Of a stretch of 64,000 nucleotides of DNA, positions 17,592 through 27,063 are shown piece by piece. The notes beneath the pieces are model-generated. The model was not told the origin of the DNA and ran no database searches. It saw only the letters and a list, made by a program, of their open reading frames with translations. A program made the position numbers and the translations under genes. Each line of letters opens with the position of its first letter. The first letter of the stretch is position 1. Origin of the DNA: Methanolobus psychrophilus R15 (lineage in GTDB: Archaea; Halobacteriota; Methanosarcinia; Methanosarcinales; Methanosarcinaceae); NCBI GenBank assembly GCA_000306725.1, contig CP003083.1, forward strand, positions 124,001 through 188,000. Direction: 5' to 3'.

Positions 17592-19256
17592 ATGGAAACT
17601 GAAGTACAGAATCAATTATTAAGAATATCACTAGAAGGACGAAAACTCTACAAGATGTCGCATGGTGCTTTTAAGCTAGTTAAAGATGCAGGCAAGTTAG
17701 AGGCATTTAAAAGAAACCAGTGGATAGTACTTCATGAAACTACCAAAAAAGGACAGGCCGATAAATTCAAAAACACGCTTATTGAAGGTGATTATGTCTA
17801 TATTAACGTTGGTGGTGATGAAGTTTATTCAATAGCTAAAGTTAAACCGGGTTCCTGGAAATATGTTCCGGAAGAAATAACGAATGAACCCGGGTGGATA
17901 TACAGGGAAGTGGAGTACATTAAACCTGCAGTAAGAACAAAACCATATGCATTGAAAGAACAAAAAAAAGATATTTACCCAAGTGGAAACAGCACATTGA
18001 CCGAAATCACTACGAGAGATCTTAATGAAGCAAATGAGATCTTATTCAGGCCTTATTTTGGTGTGGAATTCAGATCTGATAAAGCAACATCAATAAAACA
18101 GGATGTAGAACTGCCAAAGTTTCCCTGTAACATTATACTGTACGGCCCTCCGGGAACCGGCAAGACATTCAACACTATTGACTTGGCAGTTGAGATTGTT
18201 ACTGGTAATAGTGCAAGCCATGATGAAAATAAAGAGATTTTTGACTCTTTGAGAGAAGAGGGACAGATAGAGTTCGTGACATTCCATCAGAACTACGGTT
18301 ATGAAGATTTCATGATAGGTATCCGTCCAGACCTTGAGGACTCTGATTTAAAGTTCAGGAGAACGGAAGGGATATTCTATAAGCTGTGTAAAAGAGCAGA
18401 GCAGAATTATTTGCAATCAAGGAACATGATAGATGCCCTTAAACCTTTTGATGAAGTATTCTCAGAGTTCATTGAGCCACTGGAAAAAGATGATGAAGAG
18501 ATTGAAATTATGCTATCAAACAAGTCATCTTATTGGCTCACAGAGGTCAATTCTAATAGGTTGAGCTTCAGGAAACAGTCAGGTAGCACAAAACATAAGT
18601 TAAGTGTAAATACTATTCAAGGTCTTTATGAAGGAACCAGAAGCATAAATGGTGGGCTGAGGTTTTATTATGACCCATTAATAAAGGAGCTATATAAAAG
18701 AGGGAAGACCTTTGGGGAAAAAGTTCCACTGAAACGATATGTCCTCATCATAGACGAGATAAACCGGGCAAATATATCAAAGGTCTTTGGTGAATTGATC
18801 ACACTTCTGGAAGAGGATAAGCGCATAGGCGCCAAAAATGAACTTAAAGTTAGCATTCCCAATGAAGAAAGAGCTTTTGGAGTAACTCCCAATCTTTATC
18901 TTATAGGGACCATGAATACTGCTGACAAGTCCATAGCACTACTCGATATAGCATTAAGAAGGCGCTTTGAATTCATGGGGTACTTCCCGCGGTATGAAAT
19001 GGTCGAAAACGAAGACCGTAGAAACCTCCTCAAACATATCAACAAAGAGATCTATGAGCGTAAAAAATCGGCCGATTACCTGATAGGTCATGGATATTTA
19101 ATGGACGGTATGGAGACTCCTGATGTGCTCCGCAATAAAGTGATACCCTTGCTAATGGAATATTTCGCGGGTAAAACTGAGGTTGTGGAAGAGATCTTCA
19201 AAGACAGCGGCTGGCCAGTGAAATATGATACAGAGCAATATGACTGGCAGATCTAA
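17592..19256 (+). CDS. mcrB: McrB-like AAA+ NTPase (type IV restriction)
   Basis: A 554-aa protein. The N-terminal about 130 residues (FKRNQWIVLHETTKKGQ, GDYVYINVGGDEVYSIAKV) look like a PUA/EVE-type DNA-binding domain. The AAA+ core has Walker A GPPGTGKTF, Walker B VLIIDEINRANISKVFGEL and the McrB signature MNTADKSIALLD. The family forms GTP-driven hexamers that translocate modified DNA and recruit McrC to cut it. The gene overlaps mcrC at 19243. Whether methylcytosine or another modification is read cannot be told from sequence. Confidence 0.92.
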   Translation: METEVQNQLLRISLEGRKLYKMSHGAFKLVKDAGKLEAFKRNQWIVLHETTKKGQADKFKNTLIEGDYVYINVGGDEVYSIAKVKPGSWKYVPEEITNEPGWIYREVEYIKPAVRTKPYALKEQKKDIYPSGNSTLTEITTRDLNEANEILFRPYFGVEFRSDKATSIKQDVELPKFPCNIILYGPPGTGKTFNTIDLAVEIVTGNSASHDENKEIFDSLREEGQIEFVTFHQNYGYEDFMIGIRPDLEDSDLKFRRTEGIFYKLCKRAEQNYLQSRNMIDALKPFDEVFSEFIEPLEKDDEEIEIMLSNKSSYWLTEVNSNRLSFRKQSGSTKHKLSVNTIQGLYEGTRSINGGLRFYYDPLIKELYKRGKTFGEKVPLKRYVLIIDEINRANISKVFGELITLLEEDKRIGAKNELKVSIPNEERAFGVTPNLYLIGTMNTADKSIALLDIALRRRFEFMGYFPRYEMVENEDRRNLLKHINKEIYERKKSADYLIGHGYLMDGMETPDVLRNKVIPLLMEYFAGKTEVVEEIFKDSGWPVKYDTEQYDWQI

Positions 19257-20586
19257 CAGTAAGGCCATGAACACTTTGTTTGAGTATGGGGAGAAGGTAA
19301 CGGTTCCTGACCGTAAGCCGCTTGAATCGTATCTGCGCTCTTTGTGGAGAGAATACAAAGACACCTGGCCATCCAAGCAGGAGAATCAAAACCAAGAACA
19401 GGATTCAGACTACCAGCCATTTTTGATTTTTGATGGTAACCTGGCTGGGGCAAGAAATTACATAGGATTCATTCACTTTGAGGACTTCAAGGTTGAAATA
19501 TTCCCCAAGATCTTTAAGAACTCACACGGGGTCAGCAAAGAGCTAATGCACTGCCACTTATTTTACTGGTTTGGTTATTGCAACAGAATCAAATTTCCAT
19601 TCAATCGGGCTCATCTGGATAGCTGCAAGCTCTACGAGCTGCCTGAGCTGATTATATACCTCTTTGCAGAACAAATGCATGCGACTGTCAGCACTCAGCC
19701 CTATTCTGCATATGAAGAGGTACATGAGGCTTTGCAGACTCCGCGAGGGAGAATCAATTTTAATCGCTACGTGAACAGAATCTCATATAGCAATTACCAC
19801 CGGATTGATTGTGACTACGAACCTTTTGTTTTTGACAACACACTAAACCGTATGATAAAATATTGTGCCAGATTATTGCTCTCAAAGGCACGCATTCCTG
19901 AAACACAGAGACTGCTGAACGAAATCATTTTCGTGCTGGACGAAGTGGATGACCAGGTCTGCTCCATACATAAACTGCCCACAATCCGGATATCACCCAT
20001 ATACAGCGATTACGACGATATCGTCCGTATATGCAAAATGATACTGGAAAACCAGGTCTATTCACATGAAAATTATGATATGAGAAACTGGAGCTTGCTG
20101 TTCCCCATGGAACTTATTTTCGAGGAGTTTGTAGCGGGCTATATCAGAAAACACTTCAGTGACAAGTTCAAGGTGGAAGCCCAGAAATCTGACCTTTACC
20201 TGCATAATGATCCCAAAACATTCAACCTGCAACATGACATCCTGCTCACGAACAAAAAAAACGGCGAGCAGATTATCATCGACACAAAATACAAACCCCG
20301 ATGGAACCCTGAGAACGGTGACCCTAAGAAAGGCATATCTCCTTCCGACATGTACCAGATGGTCAGCTACGCCTACCGGAGAGGAACAGATAAAGTCTTA
20401 CTAATGTATCCAAATACATTCGAGGAACTGGCAGAGGATTACACCTTTGTTGTCAAGAATGGTAGTACGGACGAAAGTATCAAAATTAAGGCGGTTGACG
20501 TACCTTTCTGGTCGGCGGACGGGCATGAGTTTGTTGAGGAGAGGCTTAAGGTGAAACTGGAGCAGGTGTTGGGAGGGGATTTTTGA
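19243..20586 (+). CDS. mcrC: McrC-like PD-(D/E)xK nuclease subunit
   Basis: A protein of about 447 aa. The N-terminal part binds McrB and activates its GTPase in studied members. The C-terminal nuclease is visible as NLQHDILLTNKKNG followed by IIIDTKYKPRW (D then DxK). The start at 19243 overlaps the mcrB end by 14 bases; MNTLFEYGEK at 19267 is an alternative. With mcrB it forms a complete two-gene type IV restriction unit just before the BREX locus. Confidence 0.9.
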   Translation, partial: TGRSNSKAMNTLFEYGEKVTVPDRKPLESYLRSLWREYKDTWPSKQENQNQEQDSDYQPFLIFDGNLAGARNYIGFIHFEDFKVEIFPKIFKNSHGVSKELMHCHLFYWFGYCNRIKFPFNRAHLDSCKLYELPELIIYLFAEQMHATVSTQPYSAYEEVHEALQTPRGRINFNRYVNRISYSNYHRIDCDYEPFVFDNTLNRMIKYCARLLLSKARIPETQRLLNEIIFVLDEVDDQVCSIHKLPTIRISPIYSDYDDIVRICKMILENQVYSHENYDMRNWSLLFPMELIFEEFVAGYIRKHFSDKFKVEAQKSDLYLHNDPKTFNLQHDILLTNKKNGEQIIIDTKYKPRWNPENGDPKKGISPSDMYQMVSYAYRRGTDKVLLMYPNTFEELAEDYTFVVKNGSTDESIKIKAVDVPFWSADGHEFVEERLKVKLEQVLGGDF

Positions 20587-20612
20587 GAATTCATTAACAT
20601 GTATGTATAGTC

Positions 20613-21269
20613 TTATCTTTCAGGTTCATACAAAGCCATGTCAAGTATTTCCATAGTAGGAAATTCGTTTGTCATATGCCTTTTTACTAGTTCTCGACGG
20701 ATGTTGTCGGATTTAGTAAACTGAGTGAAATAATTCTCATGTTTTTTTGCAAAATCTCTTGCTGCTTCTCTGAATTCTAGACAGAGCTTTTTATCCATCT
20801 CTCCTTTAATCTTGAGATTTGTCCTCACAACTGAGTCAAGAATTGGATTTTCATTTGGGTTGTAGAAATGCAGAACTTTAGTGCCTAAACTGAAGGCATT
20901 TTTCTTTATCTCATTTCCGTTCTTATAAGTTACAGGGTCGCATGATTCGAAAATATCTAAGGAGCTTGCATAGTCGTCAAAGTCTTCAACCTGTTGAAGT
21001 TGCCTGCTAATCTCATTAAGTCCTTCCCATGACAATCGTGTCCTGTAAACCTCGTTAATAAAGTCTAAGAAATTATTATTAGATAATAGTTCCTTGAATT
21101 CATGTGTAGTGAACTTGTTATTTCGTTCTTTGTATCTCAATTGTGTGCACATTGCCTGGTACACAAGAGCAAAATAGTTTTCCTGAATATGTTTGATGAC
21201 CATTTCCTCGAACTTTGAACAATCAGGCAGGCGCGTTTCTAGTAGTTTTAGTATTTCTGTTCGATCCAT
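20613..21269 (-). CDS. Uncharacterised protein between McrBC and BREX
   Basis: A 218-aa soluble, helical protein on the minus strand, convergent with mcrC. It contains NAFSLGTKVLHFYNPNENPI followed by DSVVRTNLKIKG, a pattern also seen in proteins that test for an all-alpha ligand-binding fold, but I recognise no family. There are no catalytic motifs or membrane spans. Its position among defence genes suggests a defence accessory, by context only. Confidence 0.6.
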   Translation of the reverse strand: MDRTEILKLLETRLPDCSKFEEMVIKHIQENYFALVYQAMCTQLRYKERNNKFTTHEFKELLSNNNFLDFINEVYRTRLSWEGLNEISRQLQQVEDFDDYASSLDIFESCDPVTYKNGNEIKKNAFSLGTKVLHFYNPNENPILDSVVRTNLKIKGEMDKKLCLEFREAARDFAKKHENYFTQFTKSDNIRRELVKRHMTNEFPTMEILDMALYEPER

Positions 21270-21362
21270 GTTAAAACCTTCATTTGTTTTGATGTTTCAA
21301 ATCGAATCTAAACAAATATCATATTGTTTTTATACATGTTATATTAACTTTTATTGATAAAT

Positions 21363-22130
21363 ATGACATCTACAATTGAACCATACGCCATCTATAAAAA
21401 GCTGATAGATGTTGCAAAGAAACACAGTACGATATATTACAGTGATATCTTAAAATCATACAAGATAGAGACATTTCCTCATACTGTGAAAAATAAACTG
21501 ACGAACCCGATTCTAAATCCTTTAATCCAGTATAATATTGAAAAAGATCAACCTGTTCTCTCATCTCTAGTCATCAACAAAAAACAAAATCTCCCTGGAA
21601 AAGGTTTCTTTGATACAATGGAATCAATGTTTAATCTGGAACTATCAAATGTCACGGATAAAAGAACAGTACATGCTGAAGAACTGGAGTTGATCTGGAG
21701 TTTTGAGTGGGACAGTAGTGAATGGGATCCAAACAAGTGGGATGAGATAGTAAGCAGAAACTCAAAACCTCAACTTCATAATTTATCAATTTACTTTGAA
21801 GATCTAAGGGATTACTTGATAGATATAGCAAAAGCCCAACAAACCATTACATATAAGCAAGTCTTGAACAATTTCAGGCTGCAGTTGAACCCAGGTAATG
21901 TAGGATTTCTTGTAAGAGAAGGACTTGATCCAATGATCATCTATAATATGGAGCATAATGAACCTATCTTATCTTCTCTGGTAGTTAGAAAAGAAAGCGG
22001 AATGCCTGGACCTGGTTTTTTCCGAAAAATGCAATTACTAGGCACTTATGATGGTTCAATTCAAGGTAAAGATGCAATCAACTATCACAGAATAGAACTA
22101 GAAAAACTTTGGAGTTACTATTCACAGTAA
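21363..22130 (+). CDS. Tandem-domain protein with LSSLVV-PGxGFF motif
   Basis: A 255-aa protein made of two copies of a domain of about 110 residues. Each copy has a helix like YKKLIDVAKKHSTIYYSDIL, then PVLSSLVINKKQNLPGKGFF (copy 1) or PILSSLVVRKESGMPGPGFF (copy 2) and a closing helix with W. The motif recurs in small proteins near restriction genes, but I cannot name a family. The ATG at 21363 follows a TATA-like TTTTTATACA near 21328. It runs in the same direction as the DUF7662-like gene that follows. Confidence 0.6.
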   Translation: MTSTIEPYAIYKKLIDVAKKHSTIYYSDILKSYKIETFPHTVKNKLTNPILNPLIQYNIEKDQPVLSSLVINKKQNLPGKGFFDTMESMFNLELSNVTDKRTVHAEELELIWSFEWDSSEWDPNKWDEIVSRNSKPQLHNLSIYFEDLRDYLIDIAKAQQTITYKQVLNNFRLQLNPGNVGFLVREGLDPMIIYNMEHNEPILSSLVVRKESGMPGPGFFRKMQLLGTYDGSIQGKDAINYHRIELEKLWSYYSQ

Positions 22131-22153
22131 ATTCTAACGCGAGGAGATATTCT

Positions 22154-22609
22154 ATGGGAAAATATTCAAAACTAGGTGTCTATCTTCAAAGCAACACAAA
22201 TGATATTGTAAAACTAACCCTTGGTGAGGTAGAAGAAATCTTGGGTTTTCCTCTCCCCCAATCGGCAAGAGAACATCAGGCATGGTGGGCAAACAGTGGT
22301 CATTCACACACCAATGCAATAGATGGGTGGTTGAACATTGGGTGGAAATCAAGAGTGGACTTAAGTGCTCAAGTTGTAGTTTTCACAAAAAATAGCTCAA
22401 TAAACAGACATGTAGAGAAAATGTCATTGGCAGAGATTGACTCGTTTTCGAAAATATCCACTCAAGCGGTTGAATTTGAAGAGAAAGCCCGCATTTTCAT
22501 GTCAAAATATTATTCAAATCCCCTGCATGCCGGCAAGCATCTTAACATTCCCAAGATATTTGACATGGTATCAGATGATGGCGAAATCGTTGGAGATGCC
22601 AAGTACTAA
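22154..22609 (+). CDS. DUF7662-like protein
   Basis: A 151-aa protein. The first 75 residues carry the DUF7662 pattern: LTLGEVEEILGFPLPQSA, then WWANSGHSHTNAIDGWLNIG and VDLSAQVVVFTK. This small domain occurs in many restriction-related and standalone proteins; the function is unknown. A GAGGAG sequence lies eight bases before the ATG at 22154. The C-terminal half (YYSNPLHAGKHLNIPKIFDMV) may be a second domain. It is adjacent to the tandem-domain protein and a 75-aa fragment. Confidence 0.65.
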   Translation: MGKYSKLGVYLQSNTNDIVKLTLGEVEEILGFPLPQSAREHQAWWANSGHSHTNAIDGWLNIGWKSRVDLSAQVVVFTKNSSINRHVEKMSLAEIDSFSKISTQAVEFEEKARIFMSKYYSNPLHAGKHLNIPKIFDMVSDDGEIVGDAKY

Positions 22610-22611
22610 CG

Positions 22612-22839
22612 ATGGTAAGAGGTTGTTCCCTGCCACCTGCAAAGTTCGCAACAATCGCAGAACATGTATGGCTTTTAGAAAAAACAGGAGCCAAGCACAA
22701 GTTTCTGATATTTGGCAACGATAAGCGCGTTCCACAAGAATGGCTAAGGAGATATGGTGAACTTGTGGATGGAGTTGATTTCTTTTTCTATGTCGTTGGT
22801 GACGATAAAATCGAGAGATTGAATAAACAAAAAACTTAA
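22612..22839 (+). CDS. Small protein or restriction-enzyme fragment
   Basis: A 75-aa frame starting three bases after the previous stop. AEHVWLLEKTGAKHKFLIFG and VPQEWLRRYGELVDGVDFFF read like the C-terminal end of a larger DNA-targeting protein (strand-helix-strand with an RRYG turn), so this may be a leftover fragment. Coupling to the preceding gene supports expression. Family unknown. Confidence 0.4.
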   Translation: MVRGCSLPPAKFATIAEHVWLLEKTGAKHKFLIFGNDKRVPQEWLRRYGELVDGVDFFFYVVGDDKIERLNKQKT

Positions 22840-22868
22840 TTCTAAGATATTCAAATGAGATGACTATG

Positions 22869-22880
22869 TTTAAATAATTT
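22869..22880 (+). promoter_or_regulatory. TATA-like element before brxB
   Basis: TTTAAATAATTT lies 22 bases upstream of the brxB ATG and is the best candidate promoter for the BREX operon. It would give a very short or leaderless transcript. Confidence 0.35.
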
Positions 22881-22901
22881 TAGAGATTACTGGTTTTATC
22901 T

Positions 22902-23483
22902 ATGAAACTCGAAGAGAGACTCGAACTTCTAAAAGAAGAACTGCAAAAAGAAGATTTCTTAAAATCAAGGGGTCTTGGCAATGAAGTTCCCTTCTGGATC
23001 TTTGATTATCCTCCTGAGAAAGAACTTCTTGTAAGAGATACTATCACAAAAATCACAGCGAACCTGGAAAAGAGATCGATCCCGGTGCTTGAAATCAATC
23101 TTTATGATGTATGTCTTGAAATAATAGAAGCTAAAATATCTGCTGAGAAGATAACTGCATTTGAGGAGAGCAAAGGCTCTGATGAACTGCTTAAGAAATT
23201 AAAGTTAATGCTGAAGCCTGATATTTTGAAAAGTGCCATCCAGCAGAAAATGAATGAGAATGGTGGTTTTCAGCTGATATTTCTGACCGGCGTGGGTAAG
23301 GCCTGGCCGATGGTTCGGTCTCATACTATTCTTAATAACGTACAGCCTCTTCTTGGTAATATACCGCTTGTTACATTCTATCCCGGCAAGTACAGTGGTT
23401 TTGATCTTAGTCTATTCGGAAAATTCAGGGATGCAAATTATTATCGTGCTTTCAGGCTCATAAACACGGACAGGGTTTCTTAA
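22902..23483 (+). CDS. brxB: BREX protein BrxB (DUF1788)
   Basis: A 193-aa protein, normal BrxB length. WIFDYPPEKELLVRD near the N-terminus and LTGVGKAWPMVRSHTILN with the closing YPGKYSGFDLSLFGK are DUF1788 features. BrxB is a core component of type 1 BREX, needed for phage exclusion; its biochemical role is unsettled. It is the first recognisable BREX gene here. The usual preceding brxA (DUF1819) is not found upstream. brxC follows after 20 bases. Confidence 0.93.
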   Translation: MKLEERLELLKEELQKEDFLKSRGLGNEVPFWIFDYPPEKELLVRDTITKITANLEKRSIPVLEINLYDVCLEIIEAKISAEKITAFEESKGSDELLKKLKLMLKPDILKSAIQQKMNENGGFQLIFLTGVGKAWPMVRSHTILNNVQPLLGNIPLVTFYPGKYSGFDLSLFGKFRDANYYRAFRLINTDRVS

Positions 23484-23503
23484 AGTTAAGGGTTGTTGGA
23501 AAA

Positions 23504-26500
23504 ATGACGAGTGCTATAAAAATTCAAGATCTCTTCCAAAAAGACATCAAGAGAGAGATAAATGGTGTTATCAAGGTCGATCAGGAAGACGATGAGAATG
23601 TATACACTGAACTTGATGAATACGTGGTTACAAAAGAATCACTGAAGCATCTGGACCTTTTCTTTGAGAGATACTTCAATGCTCTGGAAAACCCTACGGA
23701 TAAAGTGGGTGTATGGGTATCCGGATTCTTTGGTTCGGGTAAATCCCATTTTATCAAGATGTTATCCTATCTTCTGGAAAACCGCGTTGTACGGGGCAAG
23801 TCGGCCCTTGAGTTCTTCAGGGAAAAGATAGATGATGCGCAGTTATTCTCTTCGATCGAAAAAGCTGTGATTCATGGTACAAAGGACGTTATCCTTTTCA
23901 ACATCGACTCAAAGGCAAACACCCTTAACCGGAGCGATGAGCTCATTGTGAATATCCTGATGAGGGTATTCAATGAAAAAAGAGGTTTTTTCGGGGATGT
24001 CCTGTGGCTTGCTGAGATGGAAGAGGATCTGGTTAACAAAGGTCTTTATGGTGAGTTCAAAGAGGAGTTCAGGCAGATAAGCGGTGCCCCATGGGAGGAG
24101 AAGCGGGATGCCTATATCTTTGAACAGGATGAGATCATCGAGGCACTTGTAAATTGTGATTACCAAAGCAGGGAATCTCTTGAAAGGCTGTTCCATAGCG
24201 ACGGAAGCAGCTCTCATTTCAGCGTGGAGAAATTCGCTGAAAAGGTAAAGAGATACTGTGATTCAAAGGGTAAGGACCACCAGGTTATTTTCCTTATTGA
24301 CGAGATCGGGCAGTATATTGGTGAAAATAGTGAATTGATGCTTAACCTGCAGACGGTTGTGGAGGCTCTTGGGACAAAGCTTACAGGAAAAGCCTGGATC
24401 GTTGTCACATCCCAGGCGGATATTGATTCCATTACCAAGGATGCTAAGGGCTATGATTTCTCCAAGATCCAGGGACGTTTTGATACCCGTCTGAGCCTTT
24501 CCAGTGCCAATGTTGATGAAGTGATCAAGAAGAGGATACTGGCAAAAAAAGCAGTTTACGTGGAGACATTGACATCATATTACACTGATAAGAAGACAAT
24601 AATGAAGAACATCCTCACTTTCTCGCCCGGCGGGGCTGAGATGAAGCTGTACAAGGGAGATGAGGACTTTGTCAATGTATATCCTTTTGTGCCTTACCAC
24701 TTCTTTGTGCTGCAGAAGGTTTTCGATAAGATAAGGCAGACCGGTTTTACAGGCAAGCACCTTGCAAAAGGAGAAAGGTCCATGCTTAACGCTTTCAAGG
24801 AGGCATCCGAGGAGTATGCTGAGGAAGAGCTTGGGGTGCTGGTGCCTTTTTCCACATTCTATAACACTATAGAGAGCTTCCTTGATCCCATCATTAAGCG
24901 CACTATTGAACAGGCGAAGGGCAATGATTGTCTTGTGGATGGGGATTGCGAGATACTCAAGATACTTTTCATGATAAGGCATGTGAATGTGTTGCAGCCG
25001 AGCCTGGATAACCTTGTGGTGCTTTCCATATCCCATGTCGATGAGGATAAAAGGAAACTGAAGGAGAGGATATCTGCATCCCTACAGCGTCTGGAGGCCC
25101 AGACACTTATTCACAAGTCAGGGGACAGGTATTATTTCCTGACCAATGAGGAACAGGAGATCAACCGGGAGATCAAGAACATCGATGTTGAGAAGCATAA
25201 GATCCTTGATGAGATGTTCGCGTATGTCTTTGATGAGGTATGTCCTGCCAAGCATAAGGATTACAAATTCCACAAATCCATTGATGATAAGGTCAAGTCT
25301 ACGGCAGGTGCAGACCTGACCATCAAGTTCCTGACGCCTTTGTCGGATGACGTGCAGCGGGGAAGTGGACAGAGGTCACTGAGCGGGGAAAACTTAAGCA
25401 ATGTGGACTCAACTGATACTCTTCTTTTTGTATTCCAGCATGATGCTGTTTTTGTGAACCAGATACGGGATTACATCAGGATCAGCAAGTACTTGCTTCA
25501 GAATACTTCCAATATGAATATCGGAGAGGTCAAGGACATCCTCAGCAGCAAGAGAAACGATGAGGTAAAGCTTCGGGAAGCTGCTAAGAAGTCCATGGAG
25601 GAAGGGATTTCAGAGGCACGGATATTTGTTGACGGGAAGGAAGTCACAAGTATTGAGAAGAAGAACCCCAAGGAAAGGATAAAAGACGGACTAGACCTGC
25701 TCTTTCAGAACGTGTACAAGAAGGCAGGTTATGTGACAAGGGAGTTTACCAGCGATAATGAGATACTGAGAATACTCCAGGCAGATGACCTTGAAAAGTT
25801 CGGTGCAGGGGAATCAGAAGAAAACCAGCTTGCCCTGCGGGAAATGCTGGACTATTTGAACGTAAGGCATCAGAAGAATGATGTTGTTGTGCTGCAGGAT
25901 ATCAAGGAGAGGTTCAGGCGCAAGCCCTATGGCTGGAATGAGGTGACCATTTCCGGTCTTGTAGCTACGCTGTTTGCGAGGGATGAGATCAAAGTCAGGT
26001 ACCAGAAGACATATCTCATTCTCAAGAGACCGACCGCGGAGGAGATCGTGAGATATCTCACGAGGAAGGATTTTGCAGATAAGGTCGTGCTTGAGATCCG
26101 GGAGAAGGCGAACGTTGAGGTCATCAGGACTGTAAAATCGGTCCTGCGGGATGTGTTCGAGAAGACTAATATCCCTGAGAAGGAGAATGAGCTTTTCGAA
26201 CTCACATACTCGCTGTTCAAAGCGGAATACACAAATCTTGAGCAGATAGAAGGCAGATACAAAGAAGAGCCAAGGTTCCCCGGTAAAGAGAAGATACGGG
26301 CATATGCTGATTTCCTGAACAATGTCCTTAACGTGACAGACCCTTCATCATTCCTGCAAGCAATAGCTGATGGGAAGGATGAGTTTGTCCGGGCACGCGC
26401 AGAGGTTGAGCCGGTACTATCGTTCTTTGGAAGCACTAAGGTGGATATATTCAGAAGGGTCCTAAAGAAGATGGATAACTTCAAGCGGGACCTGCAGTTC

Positions 26501-27061
26501 ATGGATGAAGATACAAAGTTCAAAGTGCAGGAAGTTAAAGCCATTCTGGATTCAAAGGAACCTTATTCAGATATCAAATCATTACCACCACTCGAAGCAA
26601 GCATTGAAAGTTCCCTTTCTACTGCTCTTGCCAACTTAAAGGAAGCAGCATTTACAGAAATAGGATCAATCAAAATTGAATTACAAAAATACATGGCTTC
26701 TTATGTGGAGTTAGATTCGGATTATAGATATTTGATGCTAAAGCCCTTTGATCAGTTGAAGGAAACTATTGCACAAGCTAGTGACTGTGTATTCGTGCAA
26801 GCACAGTCCACTACATTGAAGTTTCTCGATGAAACTACTTATGGGGAAATAAAGAACCAACTCCAAACAATTAGGGAGAAAACAGAGGGTAAGGATAAGG
26901 ACAAGATAACTCCTGTAAGATCGACTAGAGTCATTAGAGACGTGTCACTATTCAAAACTAAAGATACGATCAAATCTAAAGAGGAACTGGACAAGTACCT
27001 CGAGGATTTGAAAACAGCTTTGTTAGAAATGCTCAAGACAGATAATTTCAAGGTGCAGTGA
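23504..27061 (+). CDS. brxC: BREX P-loop protein BrxC
   Basis: A 1185-aa protein. Walker A is WVSGFFGSGKSHFIKML near residue 70 and Walker B IFLIDEIGQYIGENSELM near 265, followed by an arginine-containing sensor region (KIQGRFDTRLSLSS). The long C-terminal part is helical. This is a large AAA+ ATPase of the BREX core, required for defence and modification. Codon use is GC-richer than most of the island until about 26560, after which the last 160 codons are AT-richer, which may mark a recombination join. It overlaps the region of the pglX start. Confidence 0.94.
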   Translation: MTSAIKIQDLFQKDIKREINGVIKVDQEDDENVYTELDEYVVTKESLKHLDLFFERYFNALENPTDKVGVWVSGFFGSGKSHFIKMLSYLLENRVVRGKSALEFFREKIDDAQLFSSIEKAVIHGTKDVILFNIDSKANTLNRSDELIVNILMRVFNEKRGFFGDVLWLAEMEEDLVNKGLYGEFKEEFRQISGAPWEEKRDAYIFEQDEIIEALVNCDYQSRESLERLFHSDGSSSHFSVEKFAEKVKRYCDSKGKDHQVIFLIDEIGQYIGENSELMLNLQTVVEALGTKLTGKAWIVVTSQADIDSITKDAKGYDFSKIQGRFDTRLSLSSANVDEVIKKRILAKKAVYVETLTSYYTDKKTIMKNILTFSPGGAEMKLYKGDEDFVNVYPFVPYHFFVLQKVFDKIRQTGFTGKHLAKGERSMLNAFKEASEEYAEEELGVLVPFSTFYNTIESFLDPIIKRTIEQAKGNDCLVDGDCEILKILFMIRHVNVLQPSLDNLVVLSISHVDEDKRKLKERISASLQRLEAQTLIHKSGDRYYFLTNEEQEINREIKNIDVEKHKILDEMFAYVFDEVCPAKHKDYKFHKSIDDKVKSTAGADLTIKFLTPLSDDVQRGSGQRSLSGENLSNVDSTDTLLFVFQHDAVFVNQIRDYIRISKYLLQNTSNMNIGEVKDILSSKRNDEVKLREAAKKSMEEGISEARIFVDGKEVTSIEKKNPKERIKDGLDLLFQNVYKKAGYVTREFTSDNEILRILQADDLEKFGAGESEENQLALREMLDYLNVRHQKNDVVVLQDIKERFRRKPYGWNEVTISGLVATLFARDEIKVRYQKTYLILKRPTAEEIVRYLTRKDFADKVVLEIREKANVEVIRTVKSVLRDVFEKTNIPEKENELFELTYSLFKAEYTNLEQIEGRYKEEPRFPGKEKIRAYADFLNNVLNVTDPSSFLQAIADGKDEFVRARAEVEPVLSFFGSTKVDIFRRVLKKMDNFKRDLQFMDEDTKFKVQEVKAILDSKEPYSDIKSLPPLEASIESSLSTALANLKEAAFTEIGSIKIELQKYMASYVELDSDYRYLMLKPFDQLKETIAQASDCVFVQAQSTTLKFLDETTYGEIKNQLQTIREKTEGKDKDKITPVRSTRVIRDVSLFKTKDTIKSKEELDKYLEDLKTALLEMLKTDNFKVQ

Positions 27062-27063
27062 TT

